Part shown: positions 1 through 8,586 of the stretch, in pieces | Layout of the letters: each line of letters begins with the position of its first letter | Position numbering within the stretch: the stretch's first letter is position 1 | Assembly (NCBI RefSeq): GCF_016925675.1 | Contig: NZ_CP070506.1 | Coordinates: forward strand, 2,044,501-2,108,500 | Length of the DNA stretch: 64,000 bases | From: Pseudomonas hygromyciniae | GTDB taxonomy: Bacteria; Pseudomonadota; Gammaproteobacteria; Pseudomonadales; Pseudomonadaceae | Reading direction: 5' to 3' | Program-made: the position numbers and the translations under genes | The notes under the pieces: generated by a model | Databases searched by the model: none | Told to the model about the DNA's origin: nothing | The model's input: only the letters and a program-made list of their open reading frames with translations

Positions 1-1155
1 GGCTGAGACCATGCGTGTGATCTCATCGGTGGAGCTTTGCACGCGCTTGGCCAGGTTGCGTACTTCATCGGCTACTACGGCAAAGCCGCGGCCCATCTCC
101 CCGGCGCGAGCGGCTTCGATGGCCGCGTTGAGGGCCAGTAAGTTGGTCTGTTCGGCGATGCTATGGATCACCCCGACCACGCCATTGATCTTCTGACTGT
201 CCTCGGCCAGCTTCTGGATCATTTCGGCGGTCTGCTGCACACCGGTGGACAACCCGGCAATCGAACGCTGGACCCGGGTCACTACTTCCTGGCCGCTGCC
301 GGCCAGGGTGTCGGCGGTCTGGGACAGGTCCCGTGTGGCGCCGGCGTGCTGGGCAATGTGGTACACGGTGGCGGTCATTTCATTGATCGCGGTGGCTGCC
401 TGGTCAGTCTCGCTTTGCTGGCCGAGCATGCCGTGCTGGACTTCATTCATGCTGCTGGCCAGGCGTGCGGCGCCGTCGTCCAGCAGTTTGGCGGTGCGCG
501 CCACGGTGCTTACCACGCGTTGGTAGCCGGCCTGCATGGCGTTGAAGGCACTGGCCATCTGCCCGACCTCATCCTTGCACGCCAGGGGCACGCGGGCCGA
601 GAGGTCGCCGGTTTTCTCGACGTGCAGCATCACGTCTTTCAAGGTGTTGAGTTGGGCGAGCAAAAAGCGGATCAGCAGTTGCGAGGCGCAAAGCATCGCC
701 AGCATCAGGATCAGCACCGCCACTGCATAGTTGGTGAAGCGTTCGGTAAACACCTGGCTCAGGCTCGGCGCATAAGCCAGCACGGCGATTTGCTGGCCGT
801 CGGCGCGGGAGATGACTTCGGCGCCCAGCAACGGGTTTTCGCCGAACAGCGGCATAGGGTTTAACTCGACCCAGCCTTGGGCTTCGCTGAGGGCGGACAG
901 GTCCTGGTCTGCCAGTTCGGGAGCCAGGCCCCGCTGGAACACCAGCCAGTGCTCGTCCTTGGGCAGCGGTTGCCCGGCCGGCCACGCGCCGAGCAAGCGG
1001 CCCTGGGCTTGTGCCGAGGCTTGGGAGGCATGGCTGCGAGCCTGTTGCTCAAGGTGCACGGCATACAGCACCAGCAGCAGTGTGGTGATGAAAGCGACCG
1101 CATTCACGGCCCAGAATTTGTACTTCAGCGAGATATTGCTAAGCCAGGCACCCAT
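1..1155 (-). CDS. Methyl-accepting chemotaxis protein (C-terminus beyond window)
   Basis: Inner-membrane chemoreceptor that signals to CheA/CheW. 385 residues are visible, from the ATG at 1155 down to the window edge. A first membrane segment lies near residues 15-35. A short periplasmic region of about 100 residues follows, then a second membrane segment near 145-165 and a HAMP linker. The cytoplasmic coiled coil ends in the highly conserved hairpin tip ([19 protein letters not shown], then [12 protein letters not shown]). The sensor region is too divergent to predict a ligand. The adaptation helix and C-terminus lie outside the window. Confidence 0.93.
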   Translation of the reverse strand, partial: MGAWLSNISLKYKFWAVNAVAFITTLLLVLYAVHLEQQARSHASQASAQAQGRLLGAWPAGQPLPKDEHWLVFQRGLAPELADQDLSALSEAQGWVELNPMPLFGENPLLGAEVISRADGQQIAVLAYAPSLSQVFTERFTNYAVAVLILMLAMLCASQLLIRFLLAQLNTLKDVMLHVEKTGDLSARVPLACKDEVGQMASAFNAMQAGYQRVVSTVARTAKLLDDGAARLASSMNEVQHGMLGQQSETDQAATAINEMTATVYHIAQHAGATRDLSQTADTLAGSGQEVVTRVQRSIAGLSTGVQQTAEMIQKLAEDSQKINGVVGVIHSIAEQTNLLALNAAIEAARAGEMGRGFAVVADEVRNLAKRVQSSTDEITRMVSA

Positions 1156-1251
1156 GGAAGGTTTTCTCTGATAGCGGAAACAGTATTGGCAAGGTGCCAT
1201 TATTGTGCCGCTATCCGGAAAATGGGTGTTGATATGGGTCAATGCACCGCG

Positions 1252-2058
1252 TCAATCCAACGCAGGCAGGCCGAAAAACTCACGGGCGCAGGCGGTGCTG
1301 TGTTGGGCCAGGTCTTCCAGGCTTTCTTCGCGGTGCAGGGCCACTTCGCGCAACACCTCTGGCAAGTAGGCTGGCTCATTGCGCCCGTTCTTCGGTTTGG
1401 GCCGCAGGGTGCGCGGTAGCAGGTAGGGCGCGTCGCTTTCCAGCATCAGGCGGCCCCGGGGGATTTCCCTGACCAGCGGGTGCAGGTGCGTGCCACGGCG
1501 TTCGTCACAGATCCAGCCGGTGATACCGATATGCAGGTCCAGATCGAGGTAGCTGAACAGCGCACGTTGTTCGCCAGTGAAGCAGTGCACCACCGCGGCG
1601 GGCAGTTGATCACGGTAATCGCGCAGGATCTCCAGCAGGCGCTGGTTGGCGTCCCGTTCATGGAGAAACACCGGCAAGCGCAATTCGACGGCCAATGCCA
1701 GGTGGGCTTCGAGGACTTTTTCCTGCTGGGGGCGGGGTGAGAAATCACGGTTGAAGTCCAGCCCGCATTCACCCACGGCCCGCACCCGGTCCTGGCTGAG
1801 CAGGTCGCGCAGTTGCCGTGCACTGTCGGCGTTCCAGTCGCTGGCGCTATGGGGGTGAATGCCTGCGGTGCAGAACAATCGTCGGGCGCTTGGATCCCAG
1901 CGCTGGCACAGGTCCAGGGCTTGTTCGCTGCCGGGCACGCTGGTGCCGGTGACGACCAGTTGGCCCACGCCGGCGGCATAGGCGCGGTCGAGCACGGCCT
2001 GGTGTTTGTCGTCGAAACTGGGGTTGGTCAGGTTGACGCCAATATCAATGAGTTGCAT
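1252..2058 (-). CDS. tatD: TatD family metal-dependent DNase
   Basis: Cytoplasmic TIM-barrel hydrolase of the amidohydrolase superfamily; TatD is a 3'-5' exonuclease linked to DNA repair and quality control. At 268 residues it has the usual family length. Metal-binding signatures are seen: an early GIHPH motif, [10 protein letters not shown], a VVHCFTG histidine, and [10 protein letters not shown] near the C-terminus. The C-terminal RNEPAYLP motif matches E. coli TatD rather than the paralogues YcfH and YjjV. GGAGAT precedes the ATG at 2058. It lies on the same strand as the chemoreceptor, 96 bp apart, and need not be co-transcribed with it. Confidence 0.93.
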   Translation of the reverse strand: MQLIDIGVNLTNPSFDDKHQAVLDRAYAAGVGQLVVTGTSVPGSEQALDLCQRWDPSARRLFCTAGIHPHSASDWNADSARQLRDLLSQDRVRAVGECGLDFNRDFSPRPQQEKVLEAHLALAVELRLPVFLHERDANQRLLEILRDYRDQLPAAVVHCFTGEQRALFSYLDLDLHIGITGWICDERRGTHLHPLVREIPRGRLMLESDAPYLLPRTLRPKPKNGRNEPAYLPEVLREVALHREESLEDLAQHSTACAREFFGLPALD

Positions 2059-2293
2059 GGTGCTATCTCCGCCTGCGGCCGGAAAGTCTATCAGAGCTGT
2101 AGATTTATAAGAAAAGCCAAGAACTACAACGAGTTATCGCTGTCTTTGAACGTCGCAAGTCACACCGTGGTTGGCCGATGGCCTGCTGCTGTGACACCCT
2201 TGCGCCCAAAGTCTGCGCCTCTGGCGCTCTGTTTCTGTCCCCCAATGTGGCGTTTTTCGCGATGCATGGGGCCTTGTTCTTTCCGGAGAGCGG

Positions 2294-3715
2294 ATGATCC
2301 GACCCTCGGCATTGCTCATGGTATGCCTGACGCTACTGCTGCCCAACGCGGCGGTTGCGCGCCTGGACGGGCCGCTGGAAGTGACCAAGCCGGGCAAGGT
2401 CCGCGACCTGGCCGAAATCCGCAGCAGTCGCACGTTGCGCGTGCTGGTCAACCAGAGTCGCAACAGTTCCGGTGAAGTCCAGGGCCAGTCAATTGGTGTC
2501 GAGTACCATCGCCTGCGGGCCTTCGAACACTACCTCAATGGCCGGGCCCGCGATGGCCAGGAAATCAACCTCAAGATCATTCCCAAGGCCAAGGATCAGT
2601 TGCTGGGCGCGCTGGCCCGTGGCGAAGGTGACCTGGTGGCGCCCGGTGAGCTGCTGGATGCGACGGCTGCCCACAAGATCAGCAGCAGTGACCCGATTGC
2701 CAGTGACGTGCCGCTGTGGCTGGTGGGTCTCAAGGGCGAGCGGCGGTTTACCCGGTTGGAACAACTCTCCGGGCGCACCCTGGCCCTGACCACGGGCAGC
2801 GCTGCAGGGGAGGCGGTCAACCAGATCAACCAGAAGCTGGCGCTACGCAAGCTGCCGCCGGTCAAGGTGGAATGGGTGGACCCCAGCCTGGCGGTGGAGG
2901 ATGTGCTGGAGATGGTCCAGGCCGGGATCTTCCACCTGACCATTGTCGAGCGACCGATTGCCGAGCGCTGGTCGAAGATCCTGCCCAAGTTGCGTTTCGA
3001 CAAGCAAGTAGCGATCAGTGAGCCGGGCGAGGAGTACTGGTTTGTGCGCCAGGATGCCTCGATGCTGCGGGCCAGCATCGACCGCTTCCTGAAAACCTAC
3101 ACGACCCCGTCAGACCAGGATGTAGCTTTCCAGCGTATCTATCGGCGCCTCTATCAGGTGCGCTACCCCTTGGCGCGGGCTGATCGCCAGCGCTTGGAAA
3201 AACTGCGCCCGGTCCTGCAAAAGCATGCCCGCGAACAAGGCATGGACTGGCTGAACCTGGCGGCCCTGGCTTTCAAGGAGTCGTCCTTCAACCCCGCCGC
3301 GAAAAGTGGCAGTGGGCCGACGGGCCTGATGCAGATCACCCCTTCGGCCGCCCAGCGGGTAGGGGTCAACAATATCCAGACCCTGGACAGCAATGTGCAG
3401 GCGGGCGCGCGATACCTGGCCCTGATTCGCCGCAAGTTCTTCGCCAGCCCCAAGCTCAATGAGCGCGAACGTATGGCGTTCGTCCTGGCAGCCTACAACA
3501 TGGGGCCGGAGCGGGTGCAGGGCATGCGTGCCGAGGCCAGGCGCCGGGGTTTGAACCCCAATCAGTGGTTCTTCCAGGTGGAGCGCATCGCCATGGAGCA
3601 GGTCGGAATGGGCGGCGTCAGCTATGTTAATAGCGTGAACAAGTACTACTTGGCCTTTGATCGGGAACGGGACTCCCTGGAACCGGTGACGTCCAAGGTT
3701 GCCTCACGCAAATAA
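2294..3715 (+). CDS. MltF-like lytic murein transglycosylase
   Basis: Exported enzyme predicted to cleave peptidoglycan, forming 1,6-anhydro-muramic acid ends. It has 473 residues: a signal peptide at 1-22, a solute-binding type 3 domain at about 45-285, and an SLT transglycosylase domain at about 305-440. The catalytic Glu is in FKESSFNP, followed by GPTGLMQIT and AAYNMGPERV. This two-domain order is that of MltF, where the binding domain controls activity. No lipobox is obvious, so it may be soluble or held by its signal segment. GGAGAGCGG sits directly before the ATG. It may be a second MltF-type enzyme beside the housekeeping copy elsewhere in the genome. Confidence 0.88.
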   Translation: MIRPSALLMVCLTLLLPNAAVARLDGPLEVTKPGKVRDLAEIRSSRTLRVLVNQSRNSSGEVQGQSIGVEYHRLRAFEHYLNGRARDGQEINLKIIPKAKDQLLGALARGEGDLVAPGELLDATAAHKISSSDPIASDVPLWLVGLKGERRFTRLEQLSGRTLALTTGSAAGEAVNQINQKLALRKLPPVKVEWVDPSLAVEDVLEMVQAGIFHLTIVERPIAERWSKILPKLRFDKQVAISEPGEEYWFVRQDASMLRASIDRFLKTYTTPSDQDVAFQRIYRRLYQVRYPLARADRQRLEKLRPVLQKHAREQGMDWLNLAALAFKESSFNPAAKSGSGPTGLMQITPSAAQRVGVNNIQTLDSNVQAGARYLALIRRKFFASPKLNERERMAFVLAAYNMGPERVQGMRAEARRRGLNPNQWFFQVERIAMEQVGMGGVSYVNSVNKYYLAFDRERDSLEPVTSKVASRK

Positions 3716-3818
3716 TCTAATTTATCGATATTGATTAGCGCTTTTTTCGGCTTTTATCATTCTCTAAACTGATTAATATAGCGGCCAACCCACCCCATCA
3801 TCGAAAAGGATTATCTAC

Positions 3819-4253
3819 ATGAGCCCAATGATCAAAAACGTTTTGTCCACCCGTGCAGGCTTCGGCTTGACTGTATTGCGGATTTTCGTCGGTATCATTT
3901 TTGCCGCCCACGGTTCGCAAAAACTCTTTGGCTGGTTCGGTGGTGGTGGCCTGGCGGGCACGGCGCAGTGGATGGAGAGCATCGGCCTGGCACCGGGTAC
4001 GCTGATGGCCCTGTTGTCGGGCGGCACCGAATTCTTTGCCGGCCTGGCGCTGATCATTGGCTTGCTGGCCCGCCCAGCGGCGCTGGGTTTGACCATTGTC
4101 TCGCTGGTGGCGATTTTCTCGGTGCATATCAGCAACGGTTTGTTCATGGCCAACAACGGCTATGAGTTCGCCCTGGCACTGCTGGGCGGCACTGTGGCGG
4201 TCCTGTTCGAAGGTGCTGGCAAGCTGTCTGCCGACCGCGCCATCGCCAATTGA
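3819..4253 (+). CDS. DoxX family membrane protein
   Basis: Small inner-membrane protein of 144 residues with four predicted helices. The N-terminal half has the family pattern: a glycine-rich first helix, then AAHGSQKLFGWFGGGG. The DoxX family is linked to redox and thiol homeostasis, but the role of this member is unknown. It stands alone behind an AT-rich spacer (3716-3818), with AAAGGA before the ATG, and ends at a strong hairpin terminator. Confidence 0.85.
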   Translation: MSPMIKNVLSTRAGFGLTVLRIFVGIIFAAHGSQKLFGWFGGGGLAGTAQWMESIGLAPGTLMALLSGGTEFFAGLALIIGLLARPAALGLTIVSLVAIFSVHISNGLFMANNGYEFALALLGGTVAVLFEGAGKLSADRAIAN

Positions 4254-4271
4254 TCTTGCTGCACACGTGTT

Positions 4272-4300
4272 AAAGGCCCGCCCCGTGCGGGCCTTTTTCG
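4272..4300 (+). terminator. Rho-independent terminator after doxX
   Basis: GC-rich stem AAGGCCCG/CGGGCCTT followed by a T run, 19 bp after the doxX stop codon. Confidence 0.85.
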
Positions 4301-4313
4301 TTGTACGGGATTC

Positions 4314-4343
4314 TTGACACCGCCCCACCGGCTTCTCTAGGAT
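4314..4343 (+). promoter_or_regulatory. Sigma-70-type promoter
   Basis: A perfect -35 TTGACA (4314-4319), an 18-bp spacer and a -10 TAGGAT (4338-4343) lie about 150 bp before the small gene at 4501. They lie just downstream of the doxX terminator. Confidence 0.6.
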
Positions 4344-4349
4344 GCTGCA

Positions 4350-4500
4350 TGCGCCGATTTAAACAGCTAATTGCGGGGCGCCACAGGGACTCGTTGCAGT
4401 CCCGACAGAAGCCTGCTCCAGGTTTCGAAATACCGCTAAAGCGCTGGTTCGGTGTTGCCTCTCACCTGCCCGCAGACTTTTGAGGCAGAGACACGACACG
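4350..4500 (+). promoter_or_regulatory. Long structured 5' leader of the gene at 4501
   Basis: About 150 nt separate the predicted transcription start from the start codon. The leader holds a perfect hairpin GGGACT/AGTCCC (4386-4391 with 4398-4403, 6-nt loop). A second pairing, TGCCTC/GAGGCA (4456-4461 with 4482-4487), takes in the purine-rich stretch upstream of the start. It contains no convincing upstream reading frame. The shape suggests a cis-acting RNA or long regulated leader; I could not assign it to a known riboswitch class. Confidence 0.4.
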
Positions 4501-4809
4501 ATGAATGCACTACGACCTCTTGTACGCCTGGCCCCGATCACTGCGGGCCTCACTCAGCGCAACCCTAAAATTCTCCTTGGCGGCAAGCACCAGCCGACGC
4601 TGTTGCGCTACCTCGATGGCTGGCCCCGCCGTACTGGCCGCCCTTCGGCTTTCTTGATCCAGTTTGTCGAAGACGGCGAGTCCCTGGCGCGCTTTGCCAC
4701 GGACAGCTTTGACCTGGCGGTGATCCAGGCGCCCAACGCCGAAGATGCCGGTGAGTTCATCCGGCATCTGACCCGCGTGGCACGCCAGGGCTTGATTACC
4801 CGTCGCTGA
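4501..4809 (+). CDS. Small conserved-looking protein of unknown function
   Basis: 102 residues, not recognised. It is basic, without signal peptide or membrane segment. The N-terminus is rich in Arg, Leu and Pro. The middle, from about residue 55, looks like a small alpha/beta fold (FLIQFVEDGESLARF, then DLAVIQAPNAEDAGEF). I chose the ATG at 4501; an in-frame start seven codons earlier would lie in the structured leader. It runs convergent with the ABC operon, with 9 bp between the two stop codons. Confidence 0.65.
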   Translation: MNALRPLVRLAPITAGLTQRNPKILLGGKHQPTLLRYLDGWPRRTGRPSAFLIQFVEDGESLARFATDSFDLAVIQAPNAEDAGEFIRHLTRVARQGLITRR

Positions 4810-4818
4810 CTGCGACGC

Positions 4819-6612
4819 TCAATAGAATGCTGCGGCAGGTGGATGTTGGCGACGACGGTGCGACATGAGAACCCCCAGCCCTAGCAGGCTCACTACCAAC
4901 GGAACAGGGATGATAGTGAGCAGTGCCACGGTGTGTTCCAACTGTCGGACGTCCTTGTAGGCTTCCTTTTCCAGGGTGTGAAGCTCCATGCGCAGGCGCA
5001 GGCGTTCTTTGTTAAGCGCCTGCAGCAGCGTGCTGGAGGAGAGGGCCTGGCTCCCCAGCATTGATGATGGCGTGTTCAGCGTCTGCCATTCCTTTTCGGC
5101 CTGATCCAGGCGTTGCTCCAGGAGGCTGGCTTTTTTCCGGTAGGACTGCGCAGCCTCGTTGCGCATGTTGTCCAGCAACCCTGGCTGTTGCGCGTCGCTC
5201 GCACGAGGGTTGATAGCGCTTAGTGTGTCAGGCGCCGCCAGGTTATCCAGGGTATTGAAGACAAACCTGGCATTGCCCGGGCGCTGCGCTTGTTGTCCAT
5301 CGGCAGTGCGTGCGGCCAGCCAGACGCGGTCACTGAGCACGTCAGTGTCGGCAACCAGTACCACATGGATATTGGCGGCCTTTTGCAACGTCGCTTTCTG
5401 GCCATTGATGCCGTCAGGAAAGGCGGAATAGGCGGGGCCCTGTATCCGTGCTGCGATCACATTCGGCCGGCCGCGAATGGAGGCCTCGCTGAGCATGGAG
5501 TCGAATCCATCCTGTTGGGCGAAGCGTGCGCCATCGAACGTATAGGCTTGCCCTGAGCTCTGGAGCAACGGCGTGAAGGTGGTGCGGCTTTTTTTCAGGG
5601 GCATGAGCGTACCGGAATTCAACAGCGTTACCCTGTCAACGCCCCAGGTGCTGATATCGTGCTGCGCCATTGCCTCCCGGGGGAGGGTCAGCGCCCCAGG
5701 ATGGCGTACGGGTGTTTGGCCACTCGCGACTACTACCGGCGTTGCATAAAGGCTGTCTGCCAATACCTGGTTCGCCGGAATCTGTACGCCCCATGCGGTG
5801 AGCAGGCTTTGCTGGCCTGGGTTCTCGGTGGTTGAGCCCGGATCATCCAGGGGGTCGATAAACATCATCAACTTGCCCCCTGCCAGGACAAATTGATCAA
5901 TGGCAAAAAGGGTCTGTTCCGGTAGTCGAGCGGGCTGGACCACCATCAAGGTCTTGACGTGCCCGGGGATGCGCGAAATGTCGCTGCCCAGGCTCATCAG
6001 ATTGAACTGACCGCGCAGTTCCTTGAGCAACTGCCATGGTGGTGCGATTTGCTGATTGCGTTCATCCCGGCTGCCGTCCACGGTTATTCCGCAGATCAGG
6101 CCGATTACTGGTTGTTCCTGGCGTGCGACATTGTGGATCAATTGGCTGATCTCATACTCCAGGAAGTTCGCCTGGGCCGGGTCGAATCGTTGGATTTTCT
6201 GAGGTTCATGGTTGGCACGGGTACCGATGAGCCCAAATAGCCCCGGCTTTCTATCCAGGCCCAATGACTCTGCCTTGTACTCCTCCTCTGAAAAGGGTTC
6301 AGGGTCAATCAGGTGCAGCGTAACGTTGCCCTTTGATGCGCTTTCATAGGTCTTGAGCAGCAGGGCGATGTACGCGCCATAACTTTTCAATGCTTCACTT
6401 TTACTGGCGTGGCTGGCGTTGAAAAAATATACGTCCATGGGGCTTTCAAGCCCCGCGAGCAGGGCCTGCGTCGAAGGCGACAGGGTATGGATTTTTTTCT
6501 CTGAGAGGTCCAGACGATAATTGGGCAGCTTCAGTGCCCAAACCAGATTGAAGGCAAGAAAAAGCAGGGCGATGACGATCAACGTCATGCCGAAGTGCAT
6601 GAGGTTCCTCAT
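4819..6612 (-). CDS. GldG-like ABC exporter auxiliary protein
   Basis: 597 residues. One membrane helix lies near 8-27, followed by a large extracytoplasmic domain of the GldG/ABC-type uncharacterised transport family. This holds DLSEKKIHTLSPST near the start and a GGKLMMFIDPLDDPGS motif in the middle. A coiled coil at about 495-565 leads into a second helix near 565-585 and a short basic tail. In this family the protein works with a GldF permease and a GldA ATPase, first known from Bacteroidetes gliding, but homologues occur in non-gliding bacteria. It is last in a three-gene operon, 14 bp after the permease gene. The substrate is unknown. Confidence 0.82.
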   Translation of the reverse strand: MRNLMHFGMTLIVIALLFLAFNLVWALKLPNYRLDLSEKKIHTLSPSTQALLAGLESPMDVYFFNASHASKSEALKSYGAYIALLLKTYESASKGNVTLHLIDPEPFSEEEYKAESLGLDRKPGLFGLIGTRANHEPQKIQRFDPAQANFLEYEISQLIHNVARQEQPVIGLICGITVDGSRDERNQQIAPPWQLLKELRGQFNLMSLGSDISRIPGHVKTLMVVQPARLPEQTLFAIDQFVLAGGKLMMFIDPLDDPGSTTENPGQQSLLTAWGVQIPANQVLADSLYATPVVVASGQTPVRHPGALTLPREAMAQHDISTWGVDRVTLLNSGTLMPLKKSRTTFTPLLQSSGQAYTFDGARFAQQDGFDSMLSEASIRGRPNVIAARIQGPAYSAFPDGINGQKATLQKAANIHVVLVADTDVLSDRVWLAARTADGQQAQRPGNARFVFNTLDNLAAPDTLSAINPRASDAQQPGLLDNMRNEAAQSYRKKASLLEQRLDQAEKEWQTLNTPSSMLGSQALSSSTLLQALNKERLRLRMELHTLEKEAYKDVRQLEHTVALLTIIPVPLVVSLLGLGVLMSHRRRQHPPAAAFY

Positions 6613-6626
6613 GGGGATTTCCTTTC

Positions 6627-7352
6627 TCAGCTTTTCCTGAAATTTAAAGTAAGGGTGGTCGCGGTGAGGAACGCAATGATCATGCTTATGAAGTACAACG
6701 TGTCGTGCAGTGTCAGAAGGCCGCTATCTATCGCGCTGAAACGTATTTGAGGGTTGAGTGAAATCAAACTGTCGATTACCCAGATGGGTGCCTGATGGTC
6801 CAACATATCCAGTACTAGCGATAACGTGCTTACTGCCAACAGTAGCGCGAGTGTGATGGTGAAAATAATCAGGCGATTGTAGGCCAGCACACAGATCAGG
6901 CAGGCGAATGAAAGATAAGCACCTGCCAGTAGCCAACTCCCGATGAACTGGGCCAGCATGGTCGAATACTCCGCTATGCCCAGGTAGTCTATGGTAATGA
7001 TCAGCGGGAAGTTCAATAAAATCGTTAACGCGCAGAGGGTCCAGGCGGCCAAAAATTTGCCCAGTGTCAGCTCGAAGGCAGATACTGGCAGTGTGCTTGC
7101 AAAGTAGAAGGCATCGTCTTTGTGCTCGTTCGCCCAAAGCAGTGTTGAAATAAAAGGAATGAAAAAAAGATAAAGCCAAGGATGGAACTGAAAAAACGCG
7201 TGTAAGTTTTCCGGAGTGTTTTCCAAGAAGTTTCCTACATGCAAGCCGAGCACGGTGTTGGCCATCAAGAAGATCGCGATGCCAAAGTAAGTAGTCGGGT
7301 TCGATAAGTAACTGCTCAGTTGCCGCTTGAATATCACGGGTAGACGTTTCAA
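6627..7352 (-). CDS. GldF-like ABC transporter permease
   Basis: 241 residues with six predicted membrane helices and almost no soluble domains. It fits the ABC-2 permease family that includes GldF and NosY. The start is a TTG at 7352 overlapping the stop of the ATPase gene (TTGA), which implies translational coupling. The N-terminus (KRLPVIFKRQLSSYLSNP) is typical of the family. The coding sequence is AT-richer than genes outside this operon. Confidence 0.83.
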   Translation of the reverse strand: MKRLPVIFKRQLSSYLSNPTTYFGIAIFLMANTVLGLHVGNFLENTPENLHAFFQFHPWLYLFFIPFISTLLWANEHKDDAFYFASTLPVSAFELTLGKFLAAWTLCALTILLNFPLIITIDYLGIAEYSTMLAQFIGSWLLAGAYLSFACLICVLAYNRLIIFTITLALLLAVSTLSLVLDMLDHQAPIWVIDSLISLNPQIRFSAIDSGLLTLHDTLYFISMIIAFLTATTLTLNFRKS

Positions 7353-8275
7353 TTGAGTGCCTCCTGGCTCAAGTGGTGGATGACATCGCTCAGGCGCCCC
7401 GGCTCAAGGCTCAGGGTGTTGATCTTCCAGCGACGGTTGGCAACCAGGGCATTGACGTGTGGATAGATGATTTGCCCCGGCATCGCGAGCACGGTCACGC
7501 TGCCGGCGGCATGCCGGTGTTCTTCGATGCCAGCCACTCCCGGGAGCACGGCCAGTGCCAGCAGGTCCAGGGGGGTATCGGCGGCCAGAGTGATTGCCTG
7601 GTAATGGTGCGAACTGCGCTGTAGCTCGCTGATGGGGGCATCGGCCAGCAATCTTCCCTCGGCTATAACCAGCGCCCGCTGACAGATACAGGAGAACTCT
7701 TCGGGATTGCGTGAGGCGACAATGACCGTCATTTCTTCGGCCAGGGACTGGATGAGCGTCCCGACCTTTTGTTTTTGCAGAGGATCCAGGCCAGCGGTGG
7801 GCTCATCGAGCAACAGCAGTCTGGGGTCATGCAGGATGGCTTGGGCCAGCGCCACTTTGCGCTGGTGCCCTTGAGGAAGGGTTGCGATAGGTGAGTCAAG
7901 TACTCGCCAGAGCTCCAGGCGGGTGATTGCCCGATCAACCATCTTGCGTTTTTCCAGGCCACGGAGCCCGCGTATCTCGGCCATGAAACCCAGGAAGTTC
8001 TTGACTGTCATGTTGCCGTGGCCGAGTGCCGATTCAGGTTGATAACCTATTGTTTTTTTCGCCTTTATGGGATGGGTGGAGATATCCGTGCCATATATTT
8101 TTATCGTGCCGGAAGTTATCGGAATAGCGCCTGAAAGCAATTTGAGTAATGTGCTTTTGCCTGCGCCATCATGTCCAAACAATCCTAGACATTCGCGGGG
8201 GCTAGCGCTAAACGTCAAGTTGTCAATGGTCATTGTTCGTCCGGTTTTTTTTGTTAGATTTGTTATTTCGATCAT
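7349..8275 (-). CDS. GldA-like ABC transporter ATP-binding protein
   Basis: 308 residues. Walker A is GHDGAGKST, Walker B is LLLLDEPTAGLD, and the signature motif is a degenerate LPQGHQRK instead of LSGGQ. A C-terminal extension of about 80 residues follows the ATPase core, as in the CcmA/GldA group. It should power the permease at 6627-7352. First gene of the operon, with a weak ribosome site before the ATG at 8275. Confidence 0.87.
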   Translation of the reverse strand: MIEITNLTKKTGRTMTIDNLTFSASPRECLGLFGHDGAGKSTLLKLLSGAIPITSGTIKIYGTDISTHPIKAKKTIGYQPESALGHGNMTVKNFLGFMAEIRGLRGLEKRKMVDRAITRLELWRVLDSPIATLPQGHQRKVALAQAILHDPRLLLLDEPTAGLDPLQKQKVGTLIQSLAEEMTVIVASRNPEEFSCICQRALVIAEGRLLADAPISELQRSSHHYQAITLAADTPLDLLALAVLPGVAGIEEHRHAAGSVTVLAMPGQIIYPHVNALVANRRWKINTLSLEPGRLSDVIHHLSQEALN

Positions 8276-8586
8276 TGGACTTTTCTACTTGGTTGTTTGC
8301 CGGGGCATGCGGAGTATGCAGTGGCTCCATAAGCCTGTTTTTTCAGGTTGAAAATGGCCGAAGGTCGTGGGTGAAAAAGTGTTGATCAAGTGTTTAAGGT
8401 GCGGTTTTGTTAAAAAATGGTACGTTCAATAGGGACGATTGGAAACGCTGAAACGCTGGAATAAGGTAAGTCCTACATGTGCTTCAATCACTCGCTGAAA
8501 CAATTGTGTTGCTCTTGGTGAAGTGTTGATTTTGATTTGATAGATGGCGTGTATATGAAGTACTGCCGTAATGGAGTCCGATACTG
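8276..8586. other. AT-rich divergent intergenic region
   Basis: 311 bp between the ABC operon and the 397-residue gene, transcribed away from each other. It is markedly AT-rich, with several T and A runs, and presumably holds both promoters. No perfect hairpin or palindrome stood out. Confidence 0.6.

Noticed and set aside
4350..4500. SAM or SAH riboswitch
   Set aside because: The hairpin pattern does not show the core sequence of either class as I know them.
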